DNA of 6,631 bases from Gammaproteobacteria bacterium (GTDB lineage Bacteria; Pseudomonadota; Gammaproteobacteria; Thiohalobacterales; Thiohalobacteraceae). The number at the start of each line of letters is the position of its first letter. Position 1 is the first letter of the stretch. Made by a program: the position numbers and the translations under genes. Under the pieces are notes generated by a model that saw only the letters and a list, made by a program, of their open reading frames with translations, made no database searches and had not been told where the DNA came from. The DNA lies in contig JACRMO010000296.1 in assembly GCA_016214925.1 (NCBI GenBank), forward strand, positions 1 to 6,631. Direction: 5' to 3'. Positions 1-5,930 of this stretch are shown here, one piece after another.

Positions 1-47
1 AGCCCGCGCAGGACTTGTCCGAGCAGGGCAGAATACACGGAGGCAGG

Positions 48-560
48 GTGACTATCTATTCCGTCGACACGCTGATTGCCCAGGCGCGCAAGCTGGCCGC
101 CGACTATCGGCGTGCCACCGGCAAACCCCTGCCGGGTGTGAGTGCCGAGATCGCCGAGAACGACGCCGCGCGCTTGCTGAATCTGGAGCTGGTCAAGGAC
201 GAGACCCTGGGCTACGACGCCATCGGCCTGAGCGACCCGCGCAAAGGCAAGCGTATCCAGATCAAAAATCGCACCATCTTCGACGAATCCAAATCCGGGC
301 ATCGCATCGGTCAGTTGCGCACCAATCAGGAATGGGACAGCGTGCTGTTGGTGCTGATGGACGACAACTACGAACCCTTCGAGATCTACGAAGCCGAACA
401 CGACGATCTGATCGACGCCGTCGCCGAGGCCGAATCCAGCAAACGCGCCAAGCGCGGTCTGTTGTCGGTGGCGAAGTTCAAGGCCATCGGCCAATTGATC
501 TGGACCCGCGAAGACGGCGAACTCACCGACGAGATCTGGGACAACCAATCCGGTGGGTGA
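48..560 (+). CDS. Hypothetical protein with PD-(D/E)XK nuclease-like motif pattern (170 aa)
   Basis: I do not recognise a characterised homologue. The frame is open from a TTG at 15, but the GTG at 48 is preferred because GGAGG lies at 39-43, just upstream. The N-terminal half carries an acidic helix (SAEIAENDAARLL, residues 32-44, with E37), then GYDAI (D57), then RIQIK (Q71, K73). The order Glu-helix, Asp, Gln-x-Lys is the arrangement of restriction-endonuclease-like (PD-(D/E)XK) folds, so a DNA-cleaving or degenerate nuclease domain is possible. The DUF6998 family may be the right home, but that is from memory. The C-terminal half is acidic and ends in a probable helical region (residues 120-150). 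No signal peptide or membrane segment is visible. There is no partner methyltransferase or other restriction gene within the window. The gene is real by its length, start signal and sensible composition; its function is not established. Confidence 0.8.
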   Translation: MTIYSVDTLIAQARKLAADYRRATGKPLPGVSAEIAENDAARLLNLELVKDETLGYDAIGLSDPRKGKRIQIKNRTIFDESKSGHRIGQLRTNQEWDSVLLVLMDDNYEPFEIYEAEHDDLIDAVAEAESSKRAKRGLLSVAKFKAIGQLIWTREDGELTDEIWDNQSGG

Positions 561-577
561 GTCGGGTGGATTGTCAT

Positions 578-653
578 TTCACACCAAAGCGCGCAAAGAC
601 CGCAGTGAAGAACAAAAATATTTCTTTGCGGTCTTTGCGTGCTTTGGTGTGAA
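578..653. repeat. Large imperfect inverted repeat (27-bp arms) built of CTTTGCG-like nonamers
   Basis: Positions 578-604 pair with 627-653 over 27 bp. The only non-Watson-Crick position is 591/640, which would be a G-U wobble in RNA. Weaker pairing continues inward, leaving a central A-rich loop near 611-620. The right arm is made of three degenerate 9-base units starting at 624, 633 and 642 (CTTTGCGGT, CTTTGCGTG, CTTTGGTGT). The element fills most of the spacer between the gene ending at 560 and yoaA. No T-run follows the stem on either strand, so it does not look like a standard intrinsic terminator. Similar oligomeric palindromes are dispersed in many proteobacterial genomes, but copy number cannot be judged here. 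Confidence 0.85.
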
Positions 654-699
654 TGATCTCGGCACGCCATTTCCCAGTGCGGTTCCGTAGGGTAATAGG

Positions 700-2640
700 A
701 TGGATCTGAACGACGTCTTCGCCGCCTCGGGACTGCTGGCCCGTAAGCATTCCGGTTACGCCCCGCGCGCCGCGCAGCGCGATATGGCCGAAGCCGTTGC
801 AAGCGCGTTGGCCGACGGCGGTCAGTTGGTGGTCGAGGCCGGTACCGGCATCGGCAAGACCTTCGCCTATCTGGTACCGGCGCTGCTGTCCGGGCGCAAG
901 CTCATCGTCTCCACGGGCACCAAACATCTTCAGGATCAATTGTTCGACCGCGATCTGCCGGCCGTGCGCAGTGCGCTGGGACTGTCTACGCGGGTCGCGC
1001 TGCTCAAAGGTCGCGCCAATTATCTGTGTCTGCACCGTCTCGATCTCGCCGCCGCCGAAGGTCGCTTTGCCAGCCGCGCGCAAGCCGCCGAACTGGAAGA
1101 TGTCCGCAGTTGGGCCGGACGCACCCAGAGCGGCGATATCCGCGAACTCGCCGAGGTCGCCGAGGATTCACCGCTGTGGCCGCGCGTGACCTCGACCAGC
1201 GACAACTGCCTGGGCAGTGACTGCCCGAATTTCAACGACTGTTTCGTCGTCAAGGCGCGCCGCGCCGCGCAGGATGCCGAACTGCTGGTCATCAACCATC
1301 ATCTGTTGTTCGCCGACATGGCGCTCAAGGAAGAAGGCTTCGGCGAGTTGTTACCGGGCGTGGATGCGGTGATCGTCGACGAAGCGCATCAGATACCGGA
1401 GGTCGCCACCCAGTTCTTCGGCATGAGTATCGGCAGCCGTCAGCTTGCGGGGCTGGCGCGCGATGCGGTGCAGGAACATCTGCGCGAGGCCGGCGATATG
1501 GGCGATCTGCCGGATGCGGCGGAGGCGTTGGAAAAGGCCGTCGCCGAGCTGCGTCTGGCATTCGGTCCCGCCAGTGTGCGCCAGCCTTGGAAGGCCTTCG
1601 GCGATCCGCCACGTTTGCAGCGTGCGCTGGACGATCTCACCGCGCAGTTGAGCGCGTTGTGCGATTGGCTGAAGCTCGCCGCGCCGCGCGGCCGTGGTTT
1701 GGAAAATTGCTGGTTGCGCGCCGAACGTTTGCGCGAACGCTTGCAACGCGTGGCCGTGCAACCACCGGCCGACTATGTGCATTGGGTGGAAACGTTCACA
1801 CGCGGCTTCGCCATCCACTTCACGCCGCTGTCGGTGGCGCCGTTGTTTCGCGCCCAACTCGAACAGCTCGACAACACCTGGATCTTCACCTCGGCGACAC
1901 TCGCGGTCGGCGACAGCTTCGAACATTACACGACGAGCCTGGGGCTGGACGAACCGCGCACCTTGCGCCTGGACAGCCCTTTCGACTATGCACACAACGC
2001 TTTGTTGTATCTGCCGAGCGGTATGCCGGAACCGAATGCCGGTCAGTACACCGCGGCGGTGATCCGCGTGGCGCGCACGGTGTTGGCGGCCAGCGGCGGG
2101 CGCGCGTTCCTGTTGTTCACCAGCCATCGTGCCTTGCAAGAAGCCGCCGCCGCGTTGCGTGAAGACCTGGATTTCCCGTTATTGATCCAGGGTCAGGCGC
2201 CGCGTGCGGAACTGCTGGCGCGCTTTCGTGCGTTGGGTAATGCGGTGCTGCTCGGCACGGGCAGTTTCTGGGAAGGTGTGGATGTGCGCGGTGAAGCCTT
2301 GTCGCTGGTGCTAATCGACAAACTGCCGTTCGCCTCGCCCGGCGATCCGGTGTTGCAGGCGCGTATCGATGCGCTGCGCGCGGCCGGCGGCAATCCGTTT
2401 TTCGACATCCAGGTTCCGGAAGCGGTGATCGCGCTGAAGCAGGGCGCGGGGCGTTTGATTCGGGATATGGATGATCGTGGTGTGCTGGTGTTGTGCGATC
2501 CGCGCGTCGTGAATAAAGGCTATGGCCGGGTGTTCCGCGCCAGCCTGCCGCCGATGCCGGTGACGCAGCGCGTGGAAGATGTGCATGCTTTTTTCAATAA
2601 ACATCCCCTCTCCCCGCATGCGGGGAGAGGGCTAGGGTGA
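700..2640 (+). CDS. yoaA: YoaA/DinG-family ATP-dependent DNA helicase with Fe-S cluster (646 aa)
   Basis: This is a superfamily 2, XPD-like 5'-3' DNA helicase. E. coli YoaA helps repair damaged replication forks and works with the HolC (chi) subunit of DNA polymerase III; that role is known for the family and inferred here. Visible motifs are Walker A EAGTGIGKT (residues 46-54), the Walker B DEAH box (227-230), FTSATL (396-401), GSFWEGVDVRG (521-531) and motif VI QGAGRLIR (581-588). Four cysteines, C110, C170, C175 and C181, in the NYLC and DNCLGSDCPNFNDC contexts, fit the 4Fe-4S ligands. Length and motif contexts fit YoaA better than the longer DinG. The ATG at 700 has AGGG at 689-692, seven bases upstream. 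The last 11 residues (PLSPHAGRGLG) and the stop are encoded by a palindromic repeat, so the native C-terminus has probably been replaced. tsaB starts 7 bases after the stop, as in a shared operon. Confidence 0.95.
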   Translation: MDLNDVFAASGLLARKHSGYAPRAAQRDMAEAVASALADGGQLVVEAGTGIGKTFAYLVPALLSGRKLIVSTGTKHLQDQLFDRDLPAVRSALGLSTRVALLKGRANYLCLHRLDLAAAEGRFASRAQAAELEDVRSWAGRTQSGDIRELAEVAEDSPLWPRVTSTSDNCLGSDCPNFNDCFVVKARRAAQDAELLVINHHLLFADMALKEEGFGELLPGVDAVIVDEAHQIPEVATQFFGMSIGSRQLAGLARDAVQEHLREAGDMGDLPDAAEALEKAVAELRLAFGPASVRQPWKAFGDPPRLQRALDDLTAQLSALCDWLKLAAPRGRGLENCWLRAERLRERLQRVAVQPPADYVHWVETFTRGFAIHFTPLSVAPLFRAQLEQLDNTWIFTSATLAVGDSFEHYTTSLGLDEPRTLRLDSPFDYAHNALLYLPSGMPEPNAGQYTAAVIRVARTVLAASGGRAFLLFTSHRALQEAAAALREDLDFPLLIQGQAPRAELLARFRALGNAVLLGTGSFWEGVDVRGEALSLVLIDKLPFASPGDPVLQARIDALRAAGGNPFFDIQVPEAVIALKQGAGRLIRDMDDRGVLVLCDPRVVNKGYGRVFRASLPPMPVTQRVEDVHAFFNKHPLSPHAGRGLG

Positions 2641-2644
2641 GGGG
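2605..2644. repeat. CCCTCTCCCC palindromic repeat at the yoaA/tsaB junction
   Basis: Positions 2606-2618 and 2619-2631 form a perfect 26-bp palindrome (CCCTCTCCCCGCA and its reverse complement). It is followed by a CTAGGGTGAGGGG tail at 2632-2644. This composition matches a dispersed intergenic repeat type common in proteobacteria, recognised from memory. Here it lies inside the 3' end of yoaA. It encodes residues 636-646, its tail contains the TGA stop (2638-2640), and the GGTGAGG in the tail is the best Shine-Dalgarno candidate for tsaB at 2648. In mRNA the palindrome could fold into a GC-rich hairpin just before the tsaB start. No T-run follows, so termination is not expected. Confidence 0.85.
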
Positions 2645-2647
2645 CGT

Positions 2648-3352
2648 ATGAAACTCCTGGCCCTCGATACCGCCACCGAGGCGTGTAGCGCCGCGTTGCT
2701 GATCGACGACGAAATCCACGAACGTTTCGAGATCACGCCGCGCGCGCATGCGCGCTTGTTGCTGCCGATGCTCGATGGCTTGCTCGCCGAAGCCGGACTC
2801 AAACCCGCGCAGCTCGATGCCATTGCCTTCGGCCGTGGACCGGGCAGTTTCACCGGCGTGCGTATCGCCGCGAGTGTCGCGCAGGGTATCGCGTTTGCCG
2901 CCGATTTGCCGGTGCTGCCGGTGTCCACGCTGGCGGCGCTGGCGCGGGATGCGCTGCAGCGCAATCCCGCGGTGCAGGTGTTTGCGGCCATCGATGCGCG
3001 CATGGGCGAGATCTATTGGGCGGCGTATGCGCCCGATGCACCCGATACATCAGGCGCGCAGGGTGAGCCGCGGGCGTTGACCGAAGAACAGGTTACGCCC
3101 GCGCTGGCGGTGACCGTGCCGGCGGGAACGGACTGGTTCGGCATCGGTACCGGGTGGGGCGAGTACGAACAGGCCTTGCGCGCGCACTTTGCCGCTACAC
3201 TGCGCGGCATCGATGCCACGGCACTGCCGCGTGCGGTGCATATCGCGCGGCTGGCGGCGCTGGATTTTGCCGCCGGCCGTGCCGTCGCCGCGGAGCAGGC
3301 GCAGCCGGTGTATTTGCGCAATCAGGTTGCTCACAAGCCCGCGGGCCGATGA
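2648..3352 (+). CDS. tsaB: tRNA threonylcarbamoyladenosine biosynthesis protein TsaB (234 aa)
   Basis: TsaB is the non-catalytic ASKHA-fold partner that dimerises with TsaD. With TsaE and TsaC it makes t6A at position 37 of ANN-decoding tRNAs in the cytoplasm. The N-terminus MKLLALDTATEACSAAL and the block GRGPGSFTGVRIA (residues 62-74) are the family signatures, followed by PVSTLAALA (91-99) and AIDARMGEIYWA (114-125). The length is close to that of E. coli TsaB (about 231 residues). The metal-binding HxxxH of TsaD is absent, as expected for TsaB. The ATG at 2648 fits the conserved N-terminus; its ribosome-binding site (GGTGAGG, about 2636-2642) lies in the repeat that also ends yoaA. The gene is probably cotranscribed with yoaA, and a small unknown gene follows 27 bases later. 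rimI, which often accompanies tsaB in other bacteria, is not next to it. Confidence 0.96.
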   Translation: MKLLALDTATEACSAALLIDDEIHERFEITPRAHARLLLPMLDGLLAEAGLKPAQLDAIAFGRGPGSFTGVRIAASVAQGIAFAADLPVLPVSTLAALARDALQRNPAVQVFAAIDARMGEIYWAAYAPDAPDTSGAQGEPRALTEEQVTPALAVTVPAGTDWFGIGTGWGEYEQALRAHFAATLRGIDATALPRAVHIARLAALDFAAGRAVAAEQAQPVYLRNQVAHKPAGR

Positions 3353-3379
3353 TGGCTGTCACGATGACGGTGAATTGCT

Positions 3380-3640
3380 ATGGATCCACTCGATGAATTA
3401 CTGGAATTGATCCGCGCCAATAGTCACGGCGCGGCTTCGTTGGTGTTGTTCGCGCTGGTCAAGACACTGTCGGCGCAGCAAGGCCAGTATCTGTTTCTGC
3501 TGAACAAGCTCAAGGATCTGAACGCCGAACAACGTCAGTTGGCGTATCGTCTCATGGAAGTCATGGCCGGCGGCGGCAACACTACACCGGAATGGCAAGT
3601 CAAAGTAGCGGCGATGGAAGAGGCGATCCGCCGCGGTTGA
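3380..3640 (+). CDS. Small hypothetical protein (86 aa), last gene of the yoaA-tsaB cluster
   Basis: I do not recognise a family. The ATG at 3380 is preceded by GGTGA (3369-3373) with a 6-base gap, and an in-frame TGA just upstream (3371-3373) limits longer starts. The product is mostly predicted helix. An acidic start (MDPLDELLELI) leads to a hydrophobic stretch, AASLVLFALVKTL (residues 18-30), that is short for a membrane span. A charged segment LLNKLKDLNAEQRQLAYRL (39-57) follows, then a Gly-rich hinge (MAGGGNTT, 62-69) and a final helix. Codon use and GC match the neighbours. The sequence has none of the low-complexity character of a shadow frame. It follows tsaB closely on the same strand, so cotranscription is likely. 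It ends 2 bases before the stop of the convergent TusE/DsrC-like gene. A small cytosolic helical protein is the most that can be said. Confidence 0.8.
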   Translation: MDPLDELLELIRANSHGAASLVLFALVKTLSAQQGQYLFLLNKLKDLNAEQRQLAYRLMEVMAGGGNTTPEWQVKVAAMEEAIRRG

Positions 3641-3642
3641 GT

Positions 3643-3966
3643 TTAAACGTACGCCTTGGCCTCTTCACCCGGATTCGGCAGCCCCGCAAGACGCCAGGCC
3701 TCGCGGCCGTTGTCCTTGAAGAGTTGCGGGATACAGTGTGGGTCGAGATGGTTCTCCAGACACACATGCCGGAACGGCGGCAGGGCGCCGGTCTCGAAGA
3801 AATGCTTACGCAAACTCTCGATGATTTTCCAATGTGACGGAGTCAGCGGCCCGATGCCATCCGTGACCGCGAGTTGACTCGCAAGCTGCGTGGTCCAGTC
3901 TTCCGGGTGGAGCAGAAAGCCATCGGCATCGGTTTCAATGTGCGGATCTTGGCTGTGGTTCAGCAT
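3643..3966 (-). CDS. TusE/DsrC-family protein lacking the C-terminal redox cysteines (107 aa)
   Basis: The family carries sulfur on a C-terminal cysteine: TusE relays sulfur for tRNA 2-thiouridine and DsrC is the substrate partner of dissimilatory sulfite reductase. The fold signature is clear: HIETDADGFL (residues 9-18), DW (23-24), LTPSHWKIIESLRKHF (41-56), PPFR (63-66) and AWRLAGLPNP (90-99). The normally penultimate Cys is replaced, since the protein ends in AKAYV. The upstream Cys of the DsrC ACRFAGL block is W91 here. The loop before that block is also shorter than in DsrC or TusE. Cysteines C69 and C78 are not at the usual positions. It therefore cannot be a standard sulfur carrier and fits the cysteine-poor paralogues discussed as RspA, possibly regulatory. 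The ATG at 3966 matches the TusE N-terminus and has GAGG (3975-3978, minus strand) 8 bases upstream; a GTG at 4008 would add 14 residues without family support. Confidence 0.88.
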   Translation of the reverse strand: MLNHSQDPHIETDADGFLLHPEDWTTQLASQLAVTDGIGPLTPSHWKIIESLRKHFFETGALPPFRHVCLENHLDPHCIPQLFKDNGREAWRLAGLPNPGEEAKAYV

Positions 3967-4032
3967 GGTGGAGACCTCGCTGCGGATATTGAGCGACTGC
4001 GCGATCACACGGATTTCGCTCCCTGCGTATAG

Positions 4033-4061
4033 GCTATAGGCGTATCAGCCCAGAGCGTCAA
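4033..4061 (-). promoter_or_regulatory. Candidate sigma70 promoter for the TusE/DsrC-like gene
   Basis: On the minus strand, TTGACG (4061-4056) and TATAGC (4038-4033) are separated by exactly 17 bases. The -35 box matches five of six consensus bases; the -10 box matches only the first four. Transcription would start near 4026, giving a leader of about 60 bases to the ATG at 3966. It lies in the 120-base spacer downstream of ycgN, so the DsrC-like gene can be expressed independently of ycgN. This is prediction only. Confidence 0.45.
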
Positions 4062-4086
4062 GGTATCCGCTTTGGAGTCTGTGGGA

Positions 4087-4539
4087 TTAATCCTGCGACG
4101 CGTCCAGCAACTCGATGTAATTGACCAGATCGTCCGGATGTACGTATGTTTCGCTGATGACCTTGTCGCGCACCGAGATGCCGGCGTCGTGGACGCTGTC
4201 CGTCGTGCCCGAGACCAGCGGGTGCCAGTCGGGGAGATCCCGGCCCTCGTTGAGCAGACGGTAAGCGCAGGTGTTGGGCAGGAAATTGATCGTGGCGAGA
4301 TTGTCGGGCGATAGCACCAGACAGTCCGGCACGAGCACATTGCGTTCGCTGTAGTGCGTGCAGCGACAGCCCTGGTCATCGAACAGGTGGCAGACGACAC
4401 TGGTGAAAAACAGCTTGCCGGTGTCGATGTCTTCAAGCTTGTGCAGGCAGCAGCGGCCGCAGCCATCGCATAGCGATTCCCATTGTGCGCGGCTCATCGC
4501 GGCGAGCGGGGTGGTTTTCCAAAACGGTATGGCGGTCAT
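4087..4539 (-). CDS. ycgN: YcgN family cysteine-cluster protein (UPF0260, 150 aa)
   Basis: This closely resembles E. coli YcgN, a member of the YkgJ-type cysteine-cluster proteins, whose biochemical role is unknown. The N-terminus MTAIPFWKTTPLAAMSRAQW leads into ESLCDGCGRCCLHKL (residues 21-35), with C24, C27, C30 and C31 as the cluster. Further cysteines are C50, C58, C60, C73 and C91, and the conserved blocks LPNTCAYRLL (87-96) and DLPDWHPL (101-108) are present. The spacing suggests Zn or Fe-S binding, which is inferred. The start at 4539 is chosen because it matches YcgN in position and length. The frame stays open to 4683, but those upstream codons come from a palindromic repeat and look unrelated to the family. 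No strong Shine-Dalgarno is visible. A perfect TATAAT on the minus strand at 4605-4600 is a good -10 candidate. Confidence 0.93.
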   Translation of the reverse strand: MTAIPFWKTTPLAAMSRAQWESLCDGCGRCCLHKLEDIDTGKLFFTSVVCHLFDDQGCRCTHYSERNVLVPDCLVLSPDNLATINFLPNTCAYRLLNEGRDLPDWHPLVSGTTDSVHDAGISVRDKVISETYVHPDDLVNYIELLDASQD

Positions 4540-4599
4540 GGTGGCGGATTCCACAGAGTCGATAGAAGTTGGCGATTGAAGCCAGCGTAAGCTTCGCCC

Positions 4600-4628
4600 A
4601 TTATAGGCCAAGGGCACCTCTAATAATT
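4600..4628 (-). promoter_or_regulatory. Candidate promoter for ycgN (perfect -10, weak -35)
   Basis: The minus strand reads TATAAT at 4605-4600, a perfect -10 box, about 60 bases upstream of the ycgN ATG. At 17-base spacing the -35 position (4628-4623) reads AATTAT, a poor match, and it falls on the edge of the palindromic repeat starting at 4625. Transcription would begin near 4592. An activator or a repeat-modified -35 is possible but not shown. Confidence 0.45.
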
Positions 4629-4708
4629 CGTCACACCGGCGAAAGCCGGTGTCCAGCCGATTGAAAATCCTGGATTCCGGCATGCGCCGAAATGACGGGG
4701 TACGAATT
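4625..4708. repeat. Palindromic dispersed-type repeat (two hairpins inside outer inverted arms)
   Basis: The ends AATTCGT (4625-4631) and ACGAATT (4702-4708) are perfect inverted arms. Inside, ACACCGGC (4633-4640) and GCCGGTGT (4645-4652) form an 8-bp stem closed by a GAAA tetraloop. CCAG (4653-4656) pairs with CTGG (4670-4673). ATTCCGGC (4674-4681) pairs with GCCGAAAT (4686-4693) with one mismatch. The phrases CCGGCGAAAGCCGG, CTGGATTCCGGC and AATGACG are typical of a repeat type widely scattered in proteobacterial genomes, recognised from memory. It occupies the spacer between the divergent genes ycgN and the antiporter. The rest of that spacer (4709-4760) shows no convincing promoter for the antiporter. 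Confidence 0.85.
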
Positions 4709-4760
4709 GTTGGCAGTGTCCTAAAGCATCCACCGACCCGTCAGGTGTACAGACTTCGAC

Positions 4761-5930
4761 ATGCATAGCGATCCGCTGGTCTTCACTATCTTCGTCATCT
4801 TCACCGGCGCGGCGTTGCTCGCGACGGTGGCCCTGTTCGCGCGCCAGGCGCTGTTGGTGGCTTACATTGTGCTCGGCGTGCTGCTGGGGCCTTGGGGCCT
4901 TGGGGTCGTGACCGATCCGCAGTTGATCAGCGGGATTTCCCAGATCGGCATCATCTTCCTGCTGTTCTTGCTGGGGCTGAACCTGCCGCTGGAAAAATTG
5001 TATTCCCTGGTCGGCGAGTCGCTGCGGATCACCGGGGTCAGTTCGGCGGTGTTCGGTGTGCTGGGCATCGGCGTGGGCTGGCTGTTCGGTTTTACGCTGA
5101 CCGAACAACTTGTGATCGGCGCGGCGATGATGTTCTCCAGCACCATCATCGGCCTGAAACTCCTGCCGACCACTATCCTGCACCATCAGCACACCGGCGA
5201 GATCATCATCAGTGTGCTGTTGCTGCAGGACTTGATCGCCATCGTGATCCTTATGCTGTTGCAGATTCAGGGCGGGGCCGAGATCGGCATGGTGCAATTG
5301 ATCCTGCTGGGGGCGTCGTTGCCGCTGCTGTTTGTGATCGCGTATCTGCTGGAGAAATTCGTCCTCATCAAGCTGCTGCAACGCTTTGACACCATCCAGG
5401 AATACATCTTTTTGTTGACCATCGGCTGGTGCCTGGGCATGGCGGAGCTGGCCGGTCTGATGGGGCTGTCGCACGAGATCGGCGCCTTCATCGCCGGCGT
5501 GGCCTTGGCCACCAACCCGATCGCGCTGTTCATCGCCGAGAGTTTGAAGCCGTTGCGGGATTTCTTTCTGGTGATTTTCTTCTTCTCGCTCGGCGCGGGC
5601 TTCGATCTGGGCGCTTTACAGTCGGTGTTGGTGCCCGCCCTGGTGCTGGCGGCCGCGGCCATGCTGCTCAAGCCGTGGGTGTTCGGTTATCTGCTGCGTC
5701 ATTCCGGCGAGGCGCCGGCGCGTTCGCATGAGGTGGGCGTGCGGCTCGGCCAGATCAGTGAGTTCTCGTTGCTGATCGCCGTGCTGGCGCTGGAGTTGAA
5801 TGTCATCGGCCGCGAGGCGTCCTATCTGATTCAGGCCGCGACCATCCTGACGTTCATGGTCTCGTCGTACTTCATCGTAATGAAATATCCGACGCCGATT
5901 GCAGTCAGCGACCGCTTACGCCGGGATTAA
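4761..5930 (+). CDS. CPA2-family cation:proton antiporter, membrane domain only (389 aa)
   Basis: This is an inner-membrane monovalent cation/H+ exchanger of the Kef-like CPA2 family; the ion (K+ or Na+) cannot be assigned from sequence. About 12-13 hydrophobic segments run through the protein. Family motifs are GVLLGPWGLG (residues 39-48), IIFLLFLLGL (64-73), FSSTIIGLKLL (125-135), LLLQDLIAIVI (153-163, with the ion-path D157), GLSHEIGAFIAGVALA (235-250), FFFSLGAGFDL (273-283) and GQISEFSLLIAVLA (330-343). The protein stops soon after the last membrane segment, with only a short tail (about 375-389). It therefore lacks the RCK/TrkA-N nucleotide-binding domain of KefB and KefC, and no separate RCK gene is adjacent. 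The ATG at 4761 begins a natural N-terminus, but no good Shine-Dalgarno precedes it. The 3' end overlaps the convergent chelatase gene by 15 bases. Confidence 0.93.
   Translation: MHSDPLVFTIFVIFTGAALLATVALFARQALLVAYIVLGVLLGPWGLGVVTDPQLISGISQIGIIFLLFLLGLNLPLEKLYSLVGESLRITGVSSAVFGVLGIGVGWLFGFTLTEQLVIGAAMMFSSTIIGLKLLPTTILHHQHTGEIIISVLLLQDLIAIVILMLLQIQGGAEIGMVQLILLGASLPLLFVIAYLLEKFVLIKLLQRFDTIQEYIFLLTIGWCLGMAELAGLMGLSHEIGAFIAGVALATNPIALFIAESLKPLRDFFLVIFFFSLGAGFDLGALQSVLVPALVLAAAAMLLKPWVFGYLLRHSGEAPARSHEVGVRLGQISEFSLLIAVLALELNVIGREASYLIQAATILTFMVSSYFIVMKYPTPIAVSDRLRRD

Noticed and set aside
15..47. TTG start at 15 for the first gene
   Set aside because: The GTG at 48 has GGAGG directly upstream, while nothing supports the TTG.
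578..653. Reading the large inverted repeat as an intrinsic terminator
   Set aside because: There is no T-run after the stem on either strand, and the arms are much longer than a typical terminator.
574..1083. 169-codon minus-strand frame covering the inverted repeat and the yoaA start
   Set aside because: It overlaps the conserved Walker A region of yoaA, its C-terminal part is read from the inverted repeat, and it has no family signature.
1351..2139. 262-codon open frame on the minus strand inside yoaA
   Set aside because: It is a GC-rich shadow frame of a conserved helicase gene, with Arg/Gln/Ala-rich low-information sequence and no recognisable motif.
3967..4008. GTG start at 4008 for the DsrC-like gene
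   Set aside because: It adds 14 residues absent from TusE/DsrC proteins, and the ATG at 3966 has a better-placed GAGG.
4540..4683. Longer ycgN reading frame starting at 4683
   Set aside because: The extra 48 residues are largely translated from the palindromic repeat, and known YcgN proteins begin near MTAIPFW; the candidate -10 box also lies inside this extension.
4709..4760. Promoter for the antiporter based on TTGGCA at 4710-4715
   Set aside because: No acceptable -10 box lies 16-18 bases downstream.
4620..5474. 284-codon open frame on the minus strand opposite the antiporter
   Set aside because: Its Gln/His/Asp-rich composition is the antisense reflection of hydrophobic membrane-helix codons, and it also runs through the repeat at 4625-4708.
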